Shown: positions 7,445 to 16,075 of the stretch, piece by piece
Layout: every line of letters begins with the position of its first letter
How positions within the stretch are numbered: position 1 is the stretch's first letter
Assembly: GCF_016342275.1 (NCBI RefSeq)
Contig: NZ_JAEIOT010000011.1
Span: 124,001 to 188,000 of the forward strand
Length of the DNA stretch: 64,000 bases
From: Corynebacterium marambiense
Lineage (GTDB): Bacteria; Actinomycetota; Actinomycetes; Mycobacteriales; Mycobacteriaceae
Direction: 5' to 3'
Program-made: the position numbers and the translations under genes
The notes under the pieces: model-generated
What the model was told of the DNA's origin: nothing
Databases searched by the model: none
Seen by the model: only the letters and a program-made list of their open reading frames with translations

Positions 7445-9592
7445 TCAGATCTTGATCGGCGGGTGCAGGCGTTTCATCGTCCACCGCCGGTCGCGCCGCG
7501 CCACCACCGCGGTCAGCGTCATGCTGAGCAGGAACACGAAGATCACCGCCGCGATGGCCTCCGGCAGGCGGTGGTCGACGTGGCCGTACATCAGTTGCCG
7601 GAAACCGTTGACCGAGTAGGTCATCGGGTTGATCGGGTGCAGCCACTGGAACAGTGCGGGTTCGGTCTCCACCGGGTACAAGCCGCCGGAGGCGAGCAGC
7701 TGCAGCATGAGCAGCGCCATCGCGACGACCTTGCCCGCCCCGGGCCCGAGGGCGGCGTTGAGCAGCTGGTTCACCGCGGTGAACATCAGGGACACGAGGA
7801 CACAGAAGACGAGCAGGCCGATCGGGTAGACCGGTTCCAGTCCGACTCCGTAGCGGGTGACCAGGAAGATGGCGGTGGCCTGACCGATCGCTATCAGGGA
7901 CGCCGGGAGGAACCCGTCGAGGGCGGCACGCAGCGGTGCGACACCGCTGGCTACCGCCCGGTTCTGCAGCGGTCGCATGATCATGAAGATGATCAGGCCA
8001 CCGATGAACATCGCCAGCGAGAAGAAGAACGGGGCGAGGCCCGCGCCGAACGTGTGGGAACCCACATCGTTGGTCGTCCTCAGGCTGACCGGCCCACCGA
8101 GGACACTCGCTGTGCCTTTCCGCTGCTCGGTGTCCCACTTCGGCACGGCCCGGGAGCCCTCGGTCAGCTTCGTCGCCAGTTCGTGCGACCCGTCGCTGAG
8201 CCGGTTGCTGCCGTCGACCAACCTGGTGGTGCCGTCGACGAGGCGACCGGCGCCGTCATCGAGTTTCTGCAGGCCGTTCTGGAGTTCCCCGGTGCCGGTG
8301 ACCAGGCGGGAGGTGCCGTCCTCGTGCAGCTTGTTCAGGCCGGTGTCCAACAGTTGCATACCGTCGTTGAGCTGGGTGACGCCGGTCTGCAGTTCCCCGA
8401 GCTTGCCGGGGAGGACGGACGTGCCCTCACTGAGCTGGTTGAAGCCGGAGCGGAACGGGGCCTGCGGGTCGGAGAGCTGGTAGGCGAGCTGGCTCGTGCC
8501 GTTCGCCAGTTCGTTGAGCTGAGCGGTCGCAGGGGCGTTCTGGCCGAGTGCGTTGTGGTCGATGTCGAAGGCGACCTGGTCGAGTTGGCGGACGACGTTC
8601 TGCACGTCGGGGTTGGGGATCGGGCGGAGCTGGTCGGCGAGCTGCCGGATGTTCGCCGACGTGGTGGTCTGGATGTCAGTGGCCTGGGACAGGGTCGCGT
8701 TGAGCTGCTGGACCCCGGCGTCGATGCGGACCGCGCCGTCGGCGAGCTGGTCGACGCCGCCGCCGAGCTGATCCACGCCCCTGGTGAGTGCGGTGAGCTT
8801 GGCGGTCGCGCCCTCGACCTGGTCGTTGAGTTGCTGGGTTCCTGCGGCGAGTTTGTCCGCGCCCGCGCCGAGCTTGACGACGTTCGCGTCCACCTTCGCG
8901 GCGCCCGTGCTGAGCTTCGTCGTCGCCGCCAGCGCGGAGTCCAGTCCACCGTTGAGCTTCACCGCGCCCTCGCTGAGTTGGGTCGCGCCGTCGTTGAGTT
9001 TCTCTGCGCCGTCATGCAGTTGTGTGGCACCGTTCGCGGCCTTCTCCAGGCCGGCGCCGGCGGACTGGATGCCGATGAGGACCTTGTCCACCGCCTCCTC
9101 GCCGATCCGGTTGGAGATCGCGGGCAGCATGGTGCGCAGGACGTTCTCGCCGATGAGTGTTGAGAGGTAGCCGTTGGAGTCGTTGTACGTTGTCTGGATG
9201 ACGGCCTTGCGGGCGTCGCCGGTGGTGGGGGAGGCCACTGCCTCGGAGAAGTCCGGGGTCAGCTGGACCGAGAAGTAGTACCTGCCGTCCCGCACGCCCT
9301 CCTCGGCCTCCTGCTCGGAGACGAAGTCGAAGTGGACCCGGTCCTCCTTCTTCAGCTGGTCGACGATCTGGTTGCCGGCGTTGATCTCCTCGCCGTCGAC
9401 CTCGGTGCCGAGGTCGCTGTTGACGAAGGCCACGGGCATCTTGTCGACGTGGCCGAAGGGATTCCAGAACGCCCACAGGTACAGCGCCGAGTACATCAGC
9501 GGCATGAGCATGAGGACGACCATGGCGATGCGTCCGAGTTTGGAGCGGAGGAACCGGCGCAGTTCCGTGCCGAGTGTGAATCCGGCGATCAT
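7445..9592 (-). CDS. YhgE/Pip-family membrane protein
   Basis: 715 residues. One N-terminal TM (about 20-42) is followed by the conserved YhgE/Pip start (VAFVNSDLGTEVDGEEINAG). A long extracellular region (about 170-500) has repeated L-x-x-G-A-x-x-L-x-x-G heptad-like units, typical of the family's coiled stalk. Five TM segments fill the C-terminal part (about 525-700). The family includes the phage-infection protein Pip and ESX-linked membrane proteins; its biochemical role is not settled. The ATG overlaps the stop of the ATPase gene upstream (ATGA), so both are translated together. Confidence 0.85.
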   Translation of the reverse strand: MIAGFTLGTELRRFLRSKLGRIAMVVLMLMPLMYSALYLWAFWNPFGHVDKMPVAFVNSDLGTEVDGEEINAGNQIVDQLKKEDRVHFDFVSEQEAEEGVRDGRYYFSVQLTPDFSEAVASPTTGDARKAVIQTTYNDSNGYLSTLIGENVLRTMLPAISNRIGEEAVDKVLIGIQSAGAGLEKAANGATQLHDGAEKLNDGATQLSEGAVKLNGGLDSALAATTKLSTGAAKVDANVVKLGAGADKLAAGTQQLNDQVEGATAKLTALTRGVDQLGGGVDQLADGAVRIDAGVQQLNATLSQATDIQTTTSANIRQLADQLRPIPNPDVQNVVRQLDQVAFDIDHNALGQNAPATAQLNELANGTSQLAYQLSDPQAPFRSGFNQLSEGTSVLPGKLGELQTGVTQLNDGMQLLDTGLNKLHEDGTSRLVTGTGELQNGLQKLDDGAGRLVDGTTRLVDGSNRLSDGSHELATKLTEGSRAVPKWDTEQRKGTASVLGGPVSLRTTNDVGSHTFGAGLAPFFFSLAMFIGGLIIFMIMRPLQNRAVASGVAPLRAALDGFLPASLIAIGQATAIFLVTRYGVGLEPVYPIGLLVFCVLVSLMFTAVNQLLNAALGPGAGKVVAMALLMLQLLASGGLYPVETEPALFQWLHPINPMTYSVNGFRQLMYGHVDHRLPEAIAAVIFVFLLSMTLTAVVARRDRRWTMKRLHPPIKI

Positions 9593-10452
9593 AGTTCCGC
9601 CTCCTTGGCGATGCGGTGGATGCGGTCCAGGTCGGAACCAGCGTGACTGGGTTGGAGATGCGACGCATCCGTGAACAGTTCGATCAGTGTGTAGTCCGGC
9701 AGGAACTCGTCGGGGAGCCGGTTGACGGCGTTGACGACGACCGGGATGTTCTCCGCGAGCCGACTCAGCACGGTCACGAGGATCAGGCGGTCGTCGAACT
9801 CGTGGACCTGCTCGAGGTCGTCCATGACGAGCATGCCGATCTCCGCGCCGTTCGCGGGCCGCAGGGCCAGTGCGATCCGGATGAGCAGCCGGTCGAGGCC
9901 GGAGATCTGGGAGACGTAGGCGTCGAGGGGTGGGAGGTCACGCTCGCCGAACACGGGGCGGCAGACCGATTCGTAGTAGTCCTGGTCGGCCCGCGGCGCC
10001 CACATGATCCACGGTGTGGACCACGCACGGTGCTCGGTCAGGATCACGCGGATGCGGACGTCGCGGTCGAGCAGGTCGATGTCGTCGACTCCGGCGATGG
10101 CGACGCGTTTGCGGATCACCGAGGGCTTCGTCTCCCCGAGCACCTCGAGGGTGCCGGTGCGGGGTTTCATCCGTCCGGAGATCGTCAGGGCCAGGGCGGT
10201 GCGCCCGCCGCCGCCCCTGCCGGAGAGCACGGTCAACCCGGTGCCGGGGATCTCGACGTCGAGGGGGCCGTAGACGGGACCTTCCTCGCCGCGGACCGAG
10301 ATGTCGTGTGCGATAACTGCCGGGTATGGTTCGCCGCCCTCGGGTGTGGCGCGCTGCTCGACGGTGCGTGATGACGTCGTGGCCTTCCCGGTCGACTCGT
10401 TATCTTCCCGGTAGGGGTGGGGTGCGGCGGTTTCGGGGATTTCGGAGGACAT
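9589..10452 (-). CDS. ABC-type ATPase-like partner of YhgE protein, degenerate P-loop
   Basis: The ATG at 10452 (MSSEIPETAAPH) is the best start; the frame stays open further upstream but without a ribosome-binding site and across the promoter. The 287-residue product has an ABC ATPase layout: GPLDVEIPGTGLTVLSGRGGGGRTALAL (Walker A with Arg in place of the invariant Lys), VSQISGLDRLLIRIALALRP at the signature position, and MLVMDDLEQV as Walker B. The Lys-to-Arg change suggests weak or altered ATP hydrolysis. It overlaps the YhgE gene by 4 bp. The pair probably forms one membrane complex. Confidence 0.65.
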   Translation of the reverse strand: MSSEIPETAAPHPYREDNESTGKATTSSRTVEQRATPEGGEPYPAVIAHDISVRGEEGPVYGPLDVEIPGTGLTVLSGRGGGGRTALALTISGRMKPRTGTLEVLGETKPSVIRKRVAIAGVDDIDLLDRDVRIRVILTEHRAWSTPWIMWAPRADQDYYESVCRPVFGERDLPPLDAYVSQISGLDRLLIRIALALRPANGAEIGMLVMDDLEQVHEFDDRLILVTVLSRLAENIPVVVNAVNRLPDEFLPDYTLIELFTDASHLQPSHAGSDLDRIHRIAKEAEL

Positions 10453-10480
10453 GGGCGCTCCCGATGGGGCAGAAGATGTG

Positions 10481-10499
10481 GCGTGAGTGGAACTCACGC
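10481..10499. promoter_or_regulatory. perfect 8-3-8 palindrome in divergent promoter region, putative operator
   Basis: GCGTGAGT-GGA-ACTCACGC lies between the ATPase/YhgE operon (minus) and dcd-osmoprotectant operon (plus). It is 28 bp from the ATPase start. A site of this form in a 148-bp divergent region is a likely repressor operator; the regulator is not in the window. Confidence 0.55.
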
Positions 10500-10600
10500 T
10501 ACAGTAGTACAACCGGAGGGTGAACTTCCACTTATCAGTATTTTTCGAGTTCAACCCGCTTCTGGTTCCTGTGGAGGCTTCAACCGATAGACTCGGTGCC

Positions 10601-11164
10601 GTGCTGCTCTCCGACCGTGACATCCGCGCCCGCATCAATTCCGGTGATCTCGTCATCGATCCGTTCGATCCGCACCTCGTGCAACCGTCGAGCATCGATG
10701 TCCGGATGGACCGCTTTTTCCGCGTGTTCAACAACTCCCGCTACACCCACATCGACCCGAAGCTGCGCCAGGACGAGCTGACCAGCCTCGTCGAGGTCGG
10801 CGAAGATGATCCCTTCGTGCTGCACCCGGGGGAGTTCATCCTCGGGGCCACCCTCGAGAAGTTCACCCTTCCCGCCAATCTCGCGGGGCGTCTCGAGGGC
10901 AAGTCCTCACTCGGACGCCTCGGGCTGCTCACACACTCCACCGCGGGATTCATCGACCCGGGGTTTTCCGGACACATCACCCTGGAGTTGTCCAACGTGG
11001 CGAATCTGCCGATTATTTTGTGGCCGGGAATGAAAGTGGGCCAGTTGGCGTTGTTCTGTATGTCGTCTCCCGCGGAGGTTCCCTACGGCGCCTCCGAACT
11101 GGGGTCGAAATACCAGGGTCAACGCGGACCAACTCCATCAAAGGCGTATCTCAACTTCCAATGA
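10601..11164 (+). CDS. dcd: dCTP deaminase
   Basis: The GTG at 10601 gives the family's normal start ([12 protein letters not shown]) and length (187 aa). The longer upstream frame is rejected for that reason. Dcd converts dCTP to dUTP; some actinobacterial and archaeal forms also hydrolyse it to dUMP. Seen: [21 protein letters not shown], the substrate/catalytic block [27 protein letters not shown] with the catalytic Glu in TLELSN, and the C-terminal [13 protein letters not shown] lid. Its TGA overlaps the ATG of the next gene, an unrelated osmoprotectant transporter. Confidence 0.93.
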   Translation: MLLSDRDIRARINSGDLVIDPFDPHLVQPSSIDVRMDRFFRVFNNSRYTHIDPKLRQDELTSLVEVGEDDPFVLHPGEFILGATLEKFTLPANLAGRLEGKSSLGRLGLLTHSTAGFIDPGFSGHITLELSNVANLPIILWPGMKVGQLALFCMSSPAEVPYGASELGSKYQGQRGPTPSKAYLNFQ

Positions 11165-11967
11165 TTCAGTTCGATCACGTCGTCAAGACCTTCCCAGGCG
11201 CAGCCACACCCGCTGTCAGGGACTTCACCCTCGATATACCAGCCCGGTCCACGACCGTGCTGGTCGGCAGCTCTGGCTCCGGAAAGACCACCCTCCTCCG
11301 GATGATCAACCGCATGGTCGAGCCCACGGAGGGCCGGGTGCTTATCGACGGCGAGGATCTCGCCGGGGTCGACCCCGTCAAACTCCGGCGCAGCATCGGC
11401 TATGTCATGCAGAACTCCGGGCTGCTCCCGCACCGCACGGTGTCGGACAACATCGCCACTGTGCCCCGGCTCAACGGGGTGCCCCGGAAACAGGCCCGGG
11501 AACGGGCCTGCGAACTACTCGAGCTCCTGGGGCTCGACGGATCCCTCGCGAAGCGCTACCCCAGCGAACTCTCCGGCGGCCAGGCGCAGCGGGTCGGCGT
11601 CGCCCGTGCGCTGGCCGACGACCCGAACATCCTCCTCATGGATGAACCCTTCGGTGCCATCGACCCCGTCGTCCGCAGGGATCTGCAGGAACAGATCCTC
11701 GATCTGCAGGAGAAGATCTCCAAGACCATCGTCTTGGTCACCCACGACATCGACGAGGCGTTCCTGCTCGGGGACACCATCGTCCTGCTCGAGATGGGAG
11801 CTCAGATCGCGCAGGCAGGCACCGCCGAGGACTTTGTCACCGACCCCGCCAGCGATTTCGTCGCCAGCTTCGTCGGGACCCAGAACCGGGAACTCACCCT
11901 GCAGGAGCGGCACGGAATGACCATCGCCGTTGACCGGCACGGTCGGGTCAAAGGGGTGGTTCGGTGA
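11161..11967 (+). CDS. osmoprotectant (betaine/choline-type) ABC transporter ATP-binding protein
   Basis: The ATG at 11161 overlaps the dcd stop. The 268-residue product has Walker [10 protein letters not shown] (residues 40-48), Q-loop [11 protein letters not shown], signature [15 protein letters not shown], Walker [14 protein letters not shown] and H-loop VTHDIDEA. This pattern is that of OpuCA/ProV-class ATPases. The CBS pair seen in many OpuCA proteins is missing; the chain ends soon after the ABC core. With the two permeases and binding protein that follow by overlap it forms a complete importer for compatible solutes. Confidence 0.9.
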   Translation: MIQFDHVVKTFPGAATPAVRDFTLDIPARSTTVLVGSSGSGKTTLLRMINRMVEPTEGRVLIDGEDLAGVDPVKLRRSIGYVMQNSGLLPHRTVSDNIATVPRLNGVPRKQARERACELLELLGLDGSLAKRYPSELSGGQAQRVGVARALADDPNILLMDEPFGAIDPVVRRDLQEQILDLQEKISKTIVLVTHDIDEAFLLGDTIVLLEMGAQIAQAGTAEDFVTDPASDFVASFVGTQNRELTLQERHGMTIAVDRHGRVKGVVR

Positions 11968-12602
11968 ACTGGAGCTGGATCGCCGGAAACCTCGACCGCA
12001 TCGGCGGACTGGCTCTCGCCCACGCGAACCTCAGTTGGCCTGCGATCATCGCGTCACTCATCATCGCGCTTCCCCTGGGCTGGGCCGCCAGCCGCAACCG
12101 CATCTCCCGGGAGATACTCGTCACCGCGTCGGGACTGCTCTACGCCATCCCGTCCCTCGCGCTGTTCGTTGTGCTGCCACTCGTTATCGGCACCTCCGTG
12201 CTGTCGCCGTTGAACGTCATCATTGCGATGACGCTCTACGGGCTCGCGCTGCAGATCCGGACCACCGCCGATGCCTTCGACTCAGTGCCCGAACCACAGA
12301 AGCAGGCGGCGGTCGCGATGGGATACCCCGCCTGGCGGCAGATCCTCACCGTCGAACTCCCTCTCGCTGGACCGATCATCCTCGCCGGACTCCGGGTCGT
12401 CAGTGCGTCGACCATCTCGCTGGTCAGCGTCGGTGCGCTCACCGGTGTGCAGTCCCTCGGCACCCTGTTCACCAACGGCTTCGCCCGTTCGTTCCCCACC
12501 GAGATCCTCGCCGGGGTCGCCGGAACAGTGATCCTGGCCCTGATCTTCGACGCGGTTCTGGTCCTCGCAGGCCGGATCCTGATGCCCTGGGCAGGGCGGT
12601 GA
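11964..12602 (+). CDS. osmoprotectant ABC transporter permease (first)
   Basis: GTG 11964 overlaps the ATPase stop. 212 residues with about six TM helices and the BPD-permease EAA-type loop (EPQKQAAVAMGYPAWRQILTVELPLAGP), which contacts the ATPase. Related to OpuCB/OpuCD and ProW-type permeases. It pairs with the next gene as the two halves of the membrane channel. Confidence 0.9.
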   Translation: MNWSWIAGNLDRIGGLALAHANLSWPAIIASLIIALPLGWAASRNRISREILVTASGLLYAIPSLALFVVLPLVIGTSVLSPLNVIIAMTLYGLALQIRTTADAFDSVPEPQKQAAVAMGYPAWRQILTVELPLAGPIILAGLRVVSASTISLVSVGALTGVQSLGTLFTNGFARSFPTEILAGVAGTVILALIFDAVLVLAGRILMPWAGR

Positions 12603-12609
12603 TGCGACG

Positions 12610-13284
12610 ATGAATTACTTCACCGGAGCCGTTTCATTCATCGCCGACCCGGCCAACTGGCCTGGAACCGGCGGAATCGGTGAACGGCTCGGCGAGCATC
12701 TCTGGTATTCCGTGCTCGCCGTGGTCCTCGCCCTGGTCATCGCTCTCCCGCTCGGCCTCTTCCTGGGGCACACGGGGAAGGGCGCGTCCGGGGTGATCGC
12801 CGCGACCGGCGCACTACGCGCCATGCCGTCCCTCGGGCTGCTGACGTGGCTGACCCTCGAGATCAGCTTCGGGATCCAACTGCCGATCGTGCCCTCCACC
12901 ATCGTGCTGCTCATCCTCGCGGTTCCACCCGTCCTCGCGGCCACTGTCTCCGGGGTGTCCACAGTCTCCCGTCCCGTCGTCGACGCGGCCCGGGCGATGG
13001 GGCACAACGAGGGGCAGATCATCACCCGCATCGAGCTTCCGCTGGCGGCCCCCACCATCGTGGGCGGGGTACGATCGTGCGTGCTCCAGGTCCTGGCCAC
13101 CGCCACAATCTCGGCCTACATCGGGCTCGGCGGACTCGGCCGCTACCTGCTAGACGGACTCGCCCTCCGCGACTACGAGCAGATGCTCGTCGGGGCCATC
13201 CTGGTATCCGCGCTCGCTCTCGCAGCGGATGTGACACTCGCCCGCCTCCAACACCGACTACGACCGAAAGGCGTTACCTCATGA
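12610..13284 (+). CDS. osmoprotectant ABC transporter permease (second)
   Basis: ATG 12610, 7 bp after the first permease. 224 residues, about six TM helices, and an EAA-type loop (VVDAARAMGHNEGQIITRIELPLAAPTI) followed by the family-typical GLGGLGRYLLDGL. Its TGA overlaps the ATG of the binding-protein gene. It heterodimerises with the preceding permease by family analogy. Confidence 0.9.
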   Translation: MNYFTGAVSFIADPANWPGTGGIGERLGEHLWYSVLAVVLALVIALPLGLFLGHTGKGASGVIAATGALRAMPSLGLLTWLTLEISFGIQLPIVPSTIVLLILAVPPVLAATVSGVSTVSRPVVDAARAMGHNEGQIITRIELPLAAPTIVGGVRSCVLQVLATATISAYIGLGGLGRYLLDGLALRDYEQMLVGAILVSALALAADVTLARLQHRLRPKGVTS

Positions 13285-14261
13285 CCCTCCCGAAGAATCA
13301 GCTCCTCCGCCGCGCCGGCGCCACCCTCGCCGGGCTGGCCCTGGTGCTCCCCCTCGCCGCGTGCACCGGCTCCTCGGACCCGCTGAGTGAGGGAAACTCC
13401 GGCGGAGAGACGAAGTCCACGCGCGCCACAGACAGCATCGTCATCGGCACCGCCAACTTCCCCGAGAGCGAGATCATCGGGCAGATTTGGGCGGAAACCC
13501 TCCGCAACGCCGGTTTCGAGGTCGAGGTCAAGTCCGGTATCGGTTCCCGCGATGTCTACCTCAAGGCACTGCAGGAGGGCTCCGTGGACATTGTCCCCGA
13601 GTACTCCGGCAACCTCGCCCAGTACTTCATGGCCGCCGAGAACCAGGAGCTGCCCGTCGGTGCCACCGAGGAACAGGTGCTCAACGGCCTGAACAAGGCA
13701 CTGCCCGCAGGCCTGGCCACGGGCAAGGCTGCCCCCGGTGAATCGAAGGACTCCTACCGGGTCACCCGGGAACTCGCCGACCAGGCCAAGCTGGTCACCC
13801 TCGCCGATCTGGACAATCTCGATGACATCCGGATCGCCTCCAACCCGGAACTCAAGGACCGCCCCTACGGTCCCTCCGGACTCGAGGAGCTGTACAACAT
13901 CAAGGCCGACAAGATGAGCATCATCCCCATCTCTGACTCCGGTGGGCCACTCACTATCGCGGCCCTGACCACGGACAAAGCCAACGTCGCCAACGTCTAC
14001 ACCACCTCGCCGACCTTCGACACCGACGGTGCGGAGATCGACCTTGTCACCCTCGAGGACCCCGAGAACCTCATCCTGCCCCAGCACATTCTCCCGCTGA
14101 TGCAGGGCAAGGCCGTCTCCGGTGAAGCACGCGAGGCGATCACCAAGATCAATGCAGACCTCACCACCGACGCCCTGCTCGAGATGAATATCCGCAACAT
14201 CGGTCCCGAAAAGGCCGACCCCAAGACCATCGCCCGGGACTTCGTCACCGAGAACTCCTGA
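13281..14261 (+). CDS. osmoprotectant-binding lipoprotein
   Basis: ATG 13281, overlapping the permease stop. The signal peptide ends in the lipobox LAAC (Cys about residue 23). The mature part is an OpuAC/OpuCC-type domain: IVIGTANFPESEIIGQIWAETLRNAG, DIVPEYSGNLAQYF, YGPSGLEELYN and LPLMQGKAVSGEAREAITKINADLTTD. It captures betaine-like solutes outside the membrane and hands them to the permease pair. It is the last gene of the transporter operon. The ligand cannot be read from sequence alone. Confidence 0.9.
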   Translation: MTLPKNQLLRRAGATLAGLALVLPLAACTGSSDPLSEGNSGGETKSTRATDSIVIGTANFPESEIIGQIWAETLRNAGFEVEVKSGIGSRDVYLKALQEGSVDIVPEYSGNLAQYFMAAENQELPVGATEEQVLNGLNKALPAGLATGKAAPGESKDSYRVTRELADQAKLVTLADLDNLDDIRIASNPELKDRPYGPSGLEELYNIKADKMSIIPISDSGGPLTIAALTTDKANVANVYTTSPTFDTDGAEIDLVTLEDPENLILPQHILPLMQGKAVSGEAREAITKINADLTTDALLEMNIRNIGPEKADPKTIARDFVTENS

Positions 14262-14294
14262 CGCACAGTTCGCTTTCCCGGTGTCACCTGCCGC

Positions 14295-14442
14295 TACAAT
14301 GAGTGGTGATTCGCGGGGGGATTCCTCCCCGCCAGCGGGGATGGCACCGTACTCTGTAGGGAAACGCCGCCGCTGTACCCGCAGCCCGACACCAACCCAC
14401 TCGCCGGGCCGGGGAGAACCTACCCAGGAGAGGAGGAGCAAC
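14295..14442 (+). promoter_or_regulatory. promoter-like TACAAT and long leader before a 43-aa gene
   Basis: TACAAT (14295-14300) is a good -10; the -35 is weak. If transcription starts just after it, the leader is about 137 nt and includes a GGGGGGATTCCTCCCC hairpin near 14313. No known riboswitch motif was recognised. Confidence 0.35.
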
Positions 14443-14574
14443 ATGCCGACAACAGACGCAAGCTGGTGGACTCCCACCATGAGCGTGATCCTCGTAGCAG
14501 TGATTGTCGCGATCATCGTGGCGATGGCGCTGTACACGATCTACAGCTACCGCAAGAGCCTCCCGAAAGAGTGA
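14443..14574 (+). CDS. small single-TM protein, 43 aa
   Basis: ATG 14443 has an unusually strong ribosome-binding site (AGGAGAGGAGGAGC) directly before it. That decides this start over longer upstream frames. The product is a short polar start, one TM helix (about residues 11-33, Ile/Val/Ala rich) and a basic tail (YSYRKSLPKE), predicted N-out/C-in by the positive charges. It is followed 17 bp later by a terminator hairpin, so it is a one-gene unit. Function unknown; a regulatory membrane micro-protein is possible. Confidence 0.7.
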   Translation: MPTTDASWWTPTMSVILVAVIVAIIVAMALYTIYSYRKSLPKE

Positions 14575-14590
14575 TCTCTCCACACCGTAC

Positions 14591-14619
14591 CCTGGGGCTG
14601 GACACTGTCCGGCCCCAGG
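14591..14619 (+). terminator. hairpin terminator
   Basis: CCTGGGGC (14591-14598) pairs with GCCCCAGG (14612-14619) around a 13-nt loop. It lies between the small membrane gene and ugd. There is no U-run, as is common in high-GC actinobacteria. Confidence 0.6.
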
Positions 14620-14678
14620 ATGACGTCATTCAGATGACGTTCACCTCCCCCTAACCTCCGGCGGGTACAACTGGTGAC

Positions 14679-16004
14679 ATGAAACTGACCGTCATCGGAA
14701 CTGGGTACCTCGGCGCCACCCACGCCGTCTGCATGGCAGAACTCGGACACGAGGTTCTCGGGGTGGATATCAGCGAGGAACGCATCGAGGCACTCCGTGC
14801 CGGACGGGTTCCCTTCTACGAGCCGGGCCTCGCCGAAAAACTCTCAGCGAACCTGGCCACCGGAAGACTGGATTTCACCACGGACATCGCCGCTGCGGCC
14901 CGCTTCGCCGACGTCCATTTTCTCACCGTCGGCACGCCCCAGCACTCTGAGGGAAGATCCGCTGATCTGAGTCAGGTACACGGGGCGGTGACATCGCTGG
15001 TTCGGCACATGCAGGGGAGCCACCTGATCATCGGGAAGTCGACGGTTCCCGTCGGTACCGCCGCGGATCTGCAACTGATGGTCTCCGCACTCGCTGCGCC
15101 AAGCACGGAGATACGCATCGCCTGGAATCCGGAGTTCCTCCGGGAGGGACATGCGATCGCGGATACGCTCCATCCGGATCGAATCGTCGCGGGGGTGCCG
15201 GGTGATGACGCGGGATACGCGGAGAACATCCTGCGTGACGTGTACGCGGCGACCCTGGCGCAGGGCACGCCGTTCATCGTCACGGACCTTGAGACTGCGG
15301 AACTGGTCAAGGGGGCCGCCAACGCCTTCCTGGCGACGAAGATCTCCTTCATCAACGCCATCGCGGAAATCTGTGACCTGAGCGGTGGAAATGTCACTGA
15401 TCTGGCCCGTGCACTCGGCCACGATGATCGCATCGGGCGGAAGTTCCTCGGCGCCGGACTCGGATTCGGTGGTGGTTGCCTGCCCAAGGACATCAGAGCG
15501 TTCTCGGCCCGTGCGGAACAACTCGGTGCGACCGGAATCCCCGCACTCCTGGGCAGCGTCGATGACATCAACCTCGGGCAACGCCGGGCGGTCCTTGATA
15601 CGGTGGTCCGTTCCTTCGACGGCGCGGTTGCGGGTAGGCGGGTGACGGTCCTCGGAGCCGCCTTCAAACCTAACAGTGATGACATACGTGATTCGCCGGG
15701 CCTGTTCATCGCAGGCTCGCTCGCACGAATCGGTGCCGATGTCACCGTGTATGACCCCCAAGCGATGGAACCGTCGAAACGGGTGCTCCCGGAGCTCACC
15801 TATGCGCCAACCGTCTACGATGCGCTGCATCCCACCGAAGCCGTCGTCCTGGCGACGGAATGGCGCGAGTTCATCGACCTTGATCCCGTGGAAGCGGCAT
15901 GTCACGTGGATCGTCCTCTGATGATTGACGGCCGCAACTGCCTTCCCGCGCGAGCCTGGATTGATGCCGGCTGGGATTACCGGGGTATCGGCCGCCGGTA
16001 CTGA
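14679..16004 (+). CDS. ugd: UDP-glucose 6-dehydrogenase
   Basis: ATG 14679; 441 aa, the usual family length. Converts UDP-glucose to UDP-glucuronate with two NAD+, for cell-surface polysaccharide. N-terminal Rossmann motif VIGTGYLGATHAVCMAELGH, then STVPVGTA, EFLREGHAIADTLHPDRIV, the central-helix region AELVKGAANAFLATKISFINA, the catalytic cysteine in GLGFGGGCLPKD (Cys about residue 268), and the C-terminal UDP-binding part (GAAFKPNSDDIRDSP). All key residues are present. It stands alone behind its own terminator-separated promoter region. Confidence 0.95.
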   Translation: MKLTVIGTGYLGATHAVCMAELGHEVLGVDISEERIEALRAGRVPFYEPGLAEKLSANLATGRLDFTTDIAAAARFADVHFLTVGTPQHSEGRSADLSQVHGAVTSLVRHMQGSHLIIGKSTVPVGTAADLQLMVSALAAPSTEIRIAWNPEFLREGHAIADTLHPDRIVAGVPGDDAGYAENILRDVYAATLAQGTPFIVTDLETAELVKGAANAFLATKISFINAIAEICDLSGGNVTDLARALGHDDRIGRKFLGAGLGFGGGCLPKDIRAFSARAEQLGATGIPALLGSVDDINLGQRRAVLDTVVRSFDGAVAGRRVTVLGAAFKPNSDDIRDSPGLFIAGSLARIGADVTVYDPQAMEPSKRVLPELTYAPTVYDALHPTEAVVLATEWREFIDLDPVEAACHVDRPLMIDGRNCLPARAWIDAGWDYRGIGRRY

Positions 16005-16075
16005 CCGCCCGTACTGATACCAGCGGCGTCGAGGTGCGTGGCCCGGAGGTTCCGCGTTTCCGGATGATAGTGAAC

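Noticed and set aside
7463..9163. 566-codon open frame antisense to the YhgE gene
   Set aside because: A mirror of the LxxGA repeats of YhgE; no ribosome-binding site and no domain.
10520..10600. Upstream extension of dcd to an ATG at 10520 position
   Set aside because: The Dcd family starts at MLLSDRDI; the extension has no conserved residues and lies in the promoter region.
13173..14537. 454-codon minus-strand frame opposite the osmoprotectant-binding lipoprotein
   Set aside because: Shadow of a clear lipoprotein gene; it also crosses the small 43-aa gene.
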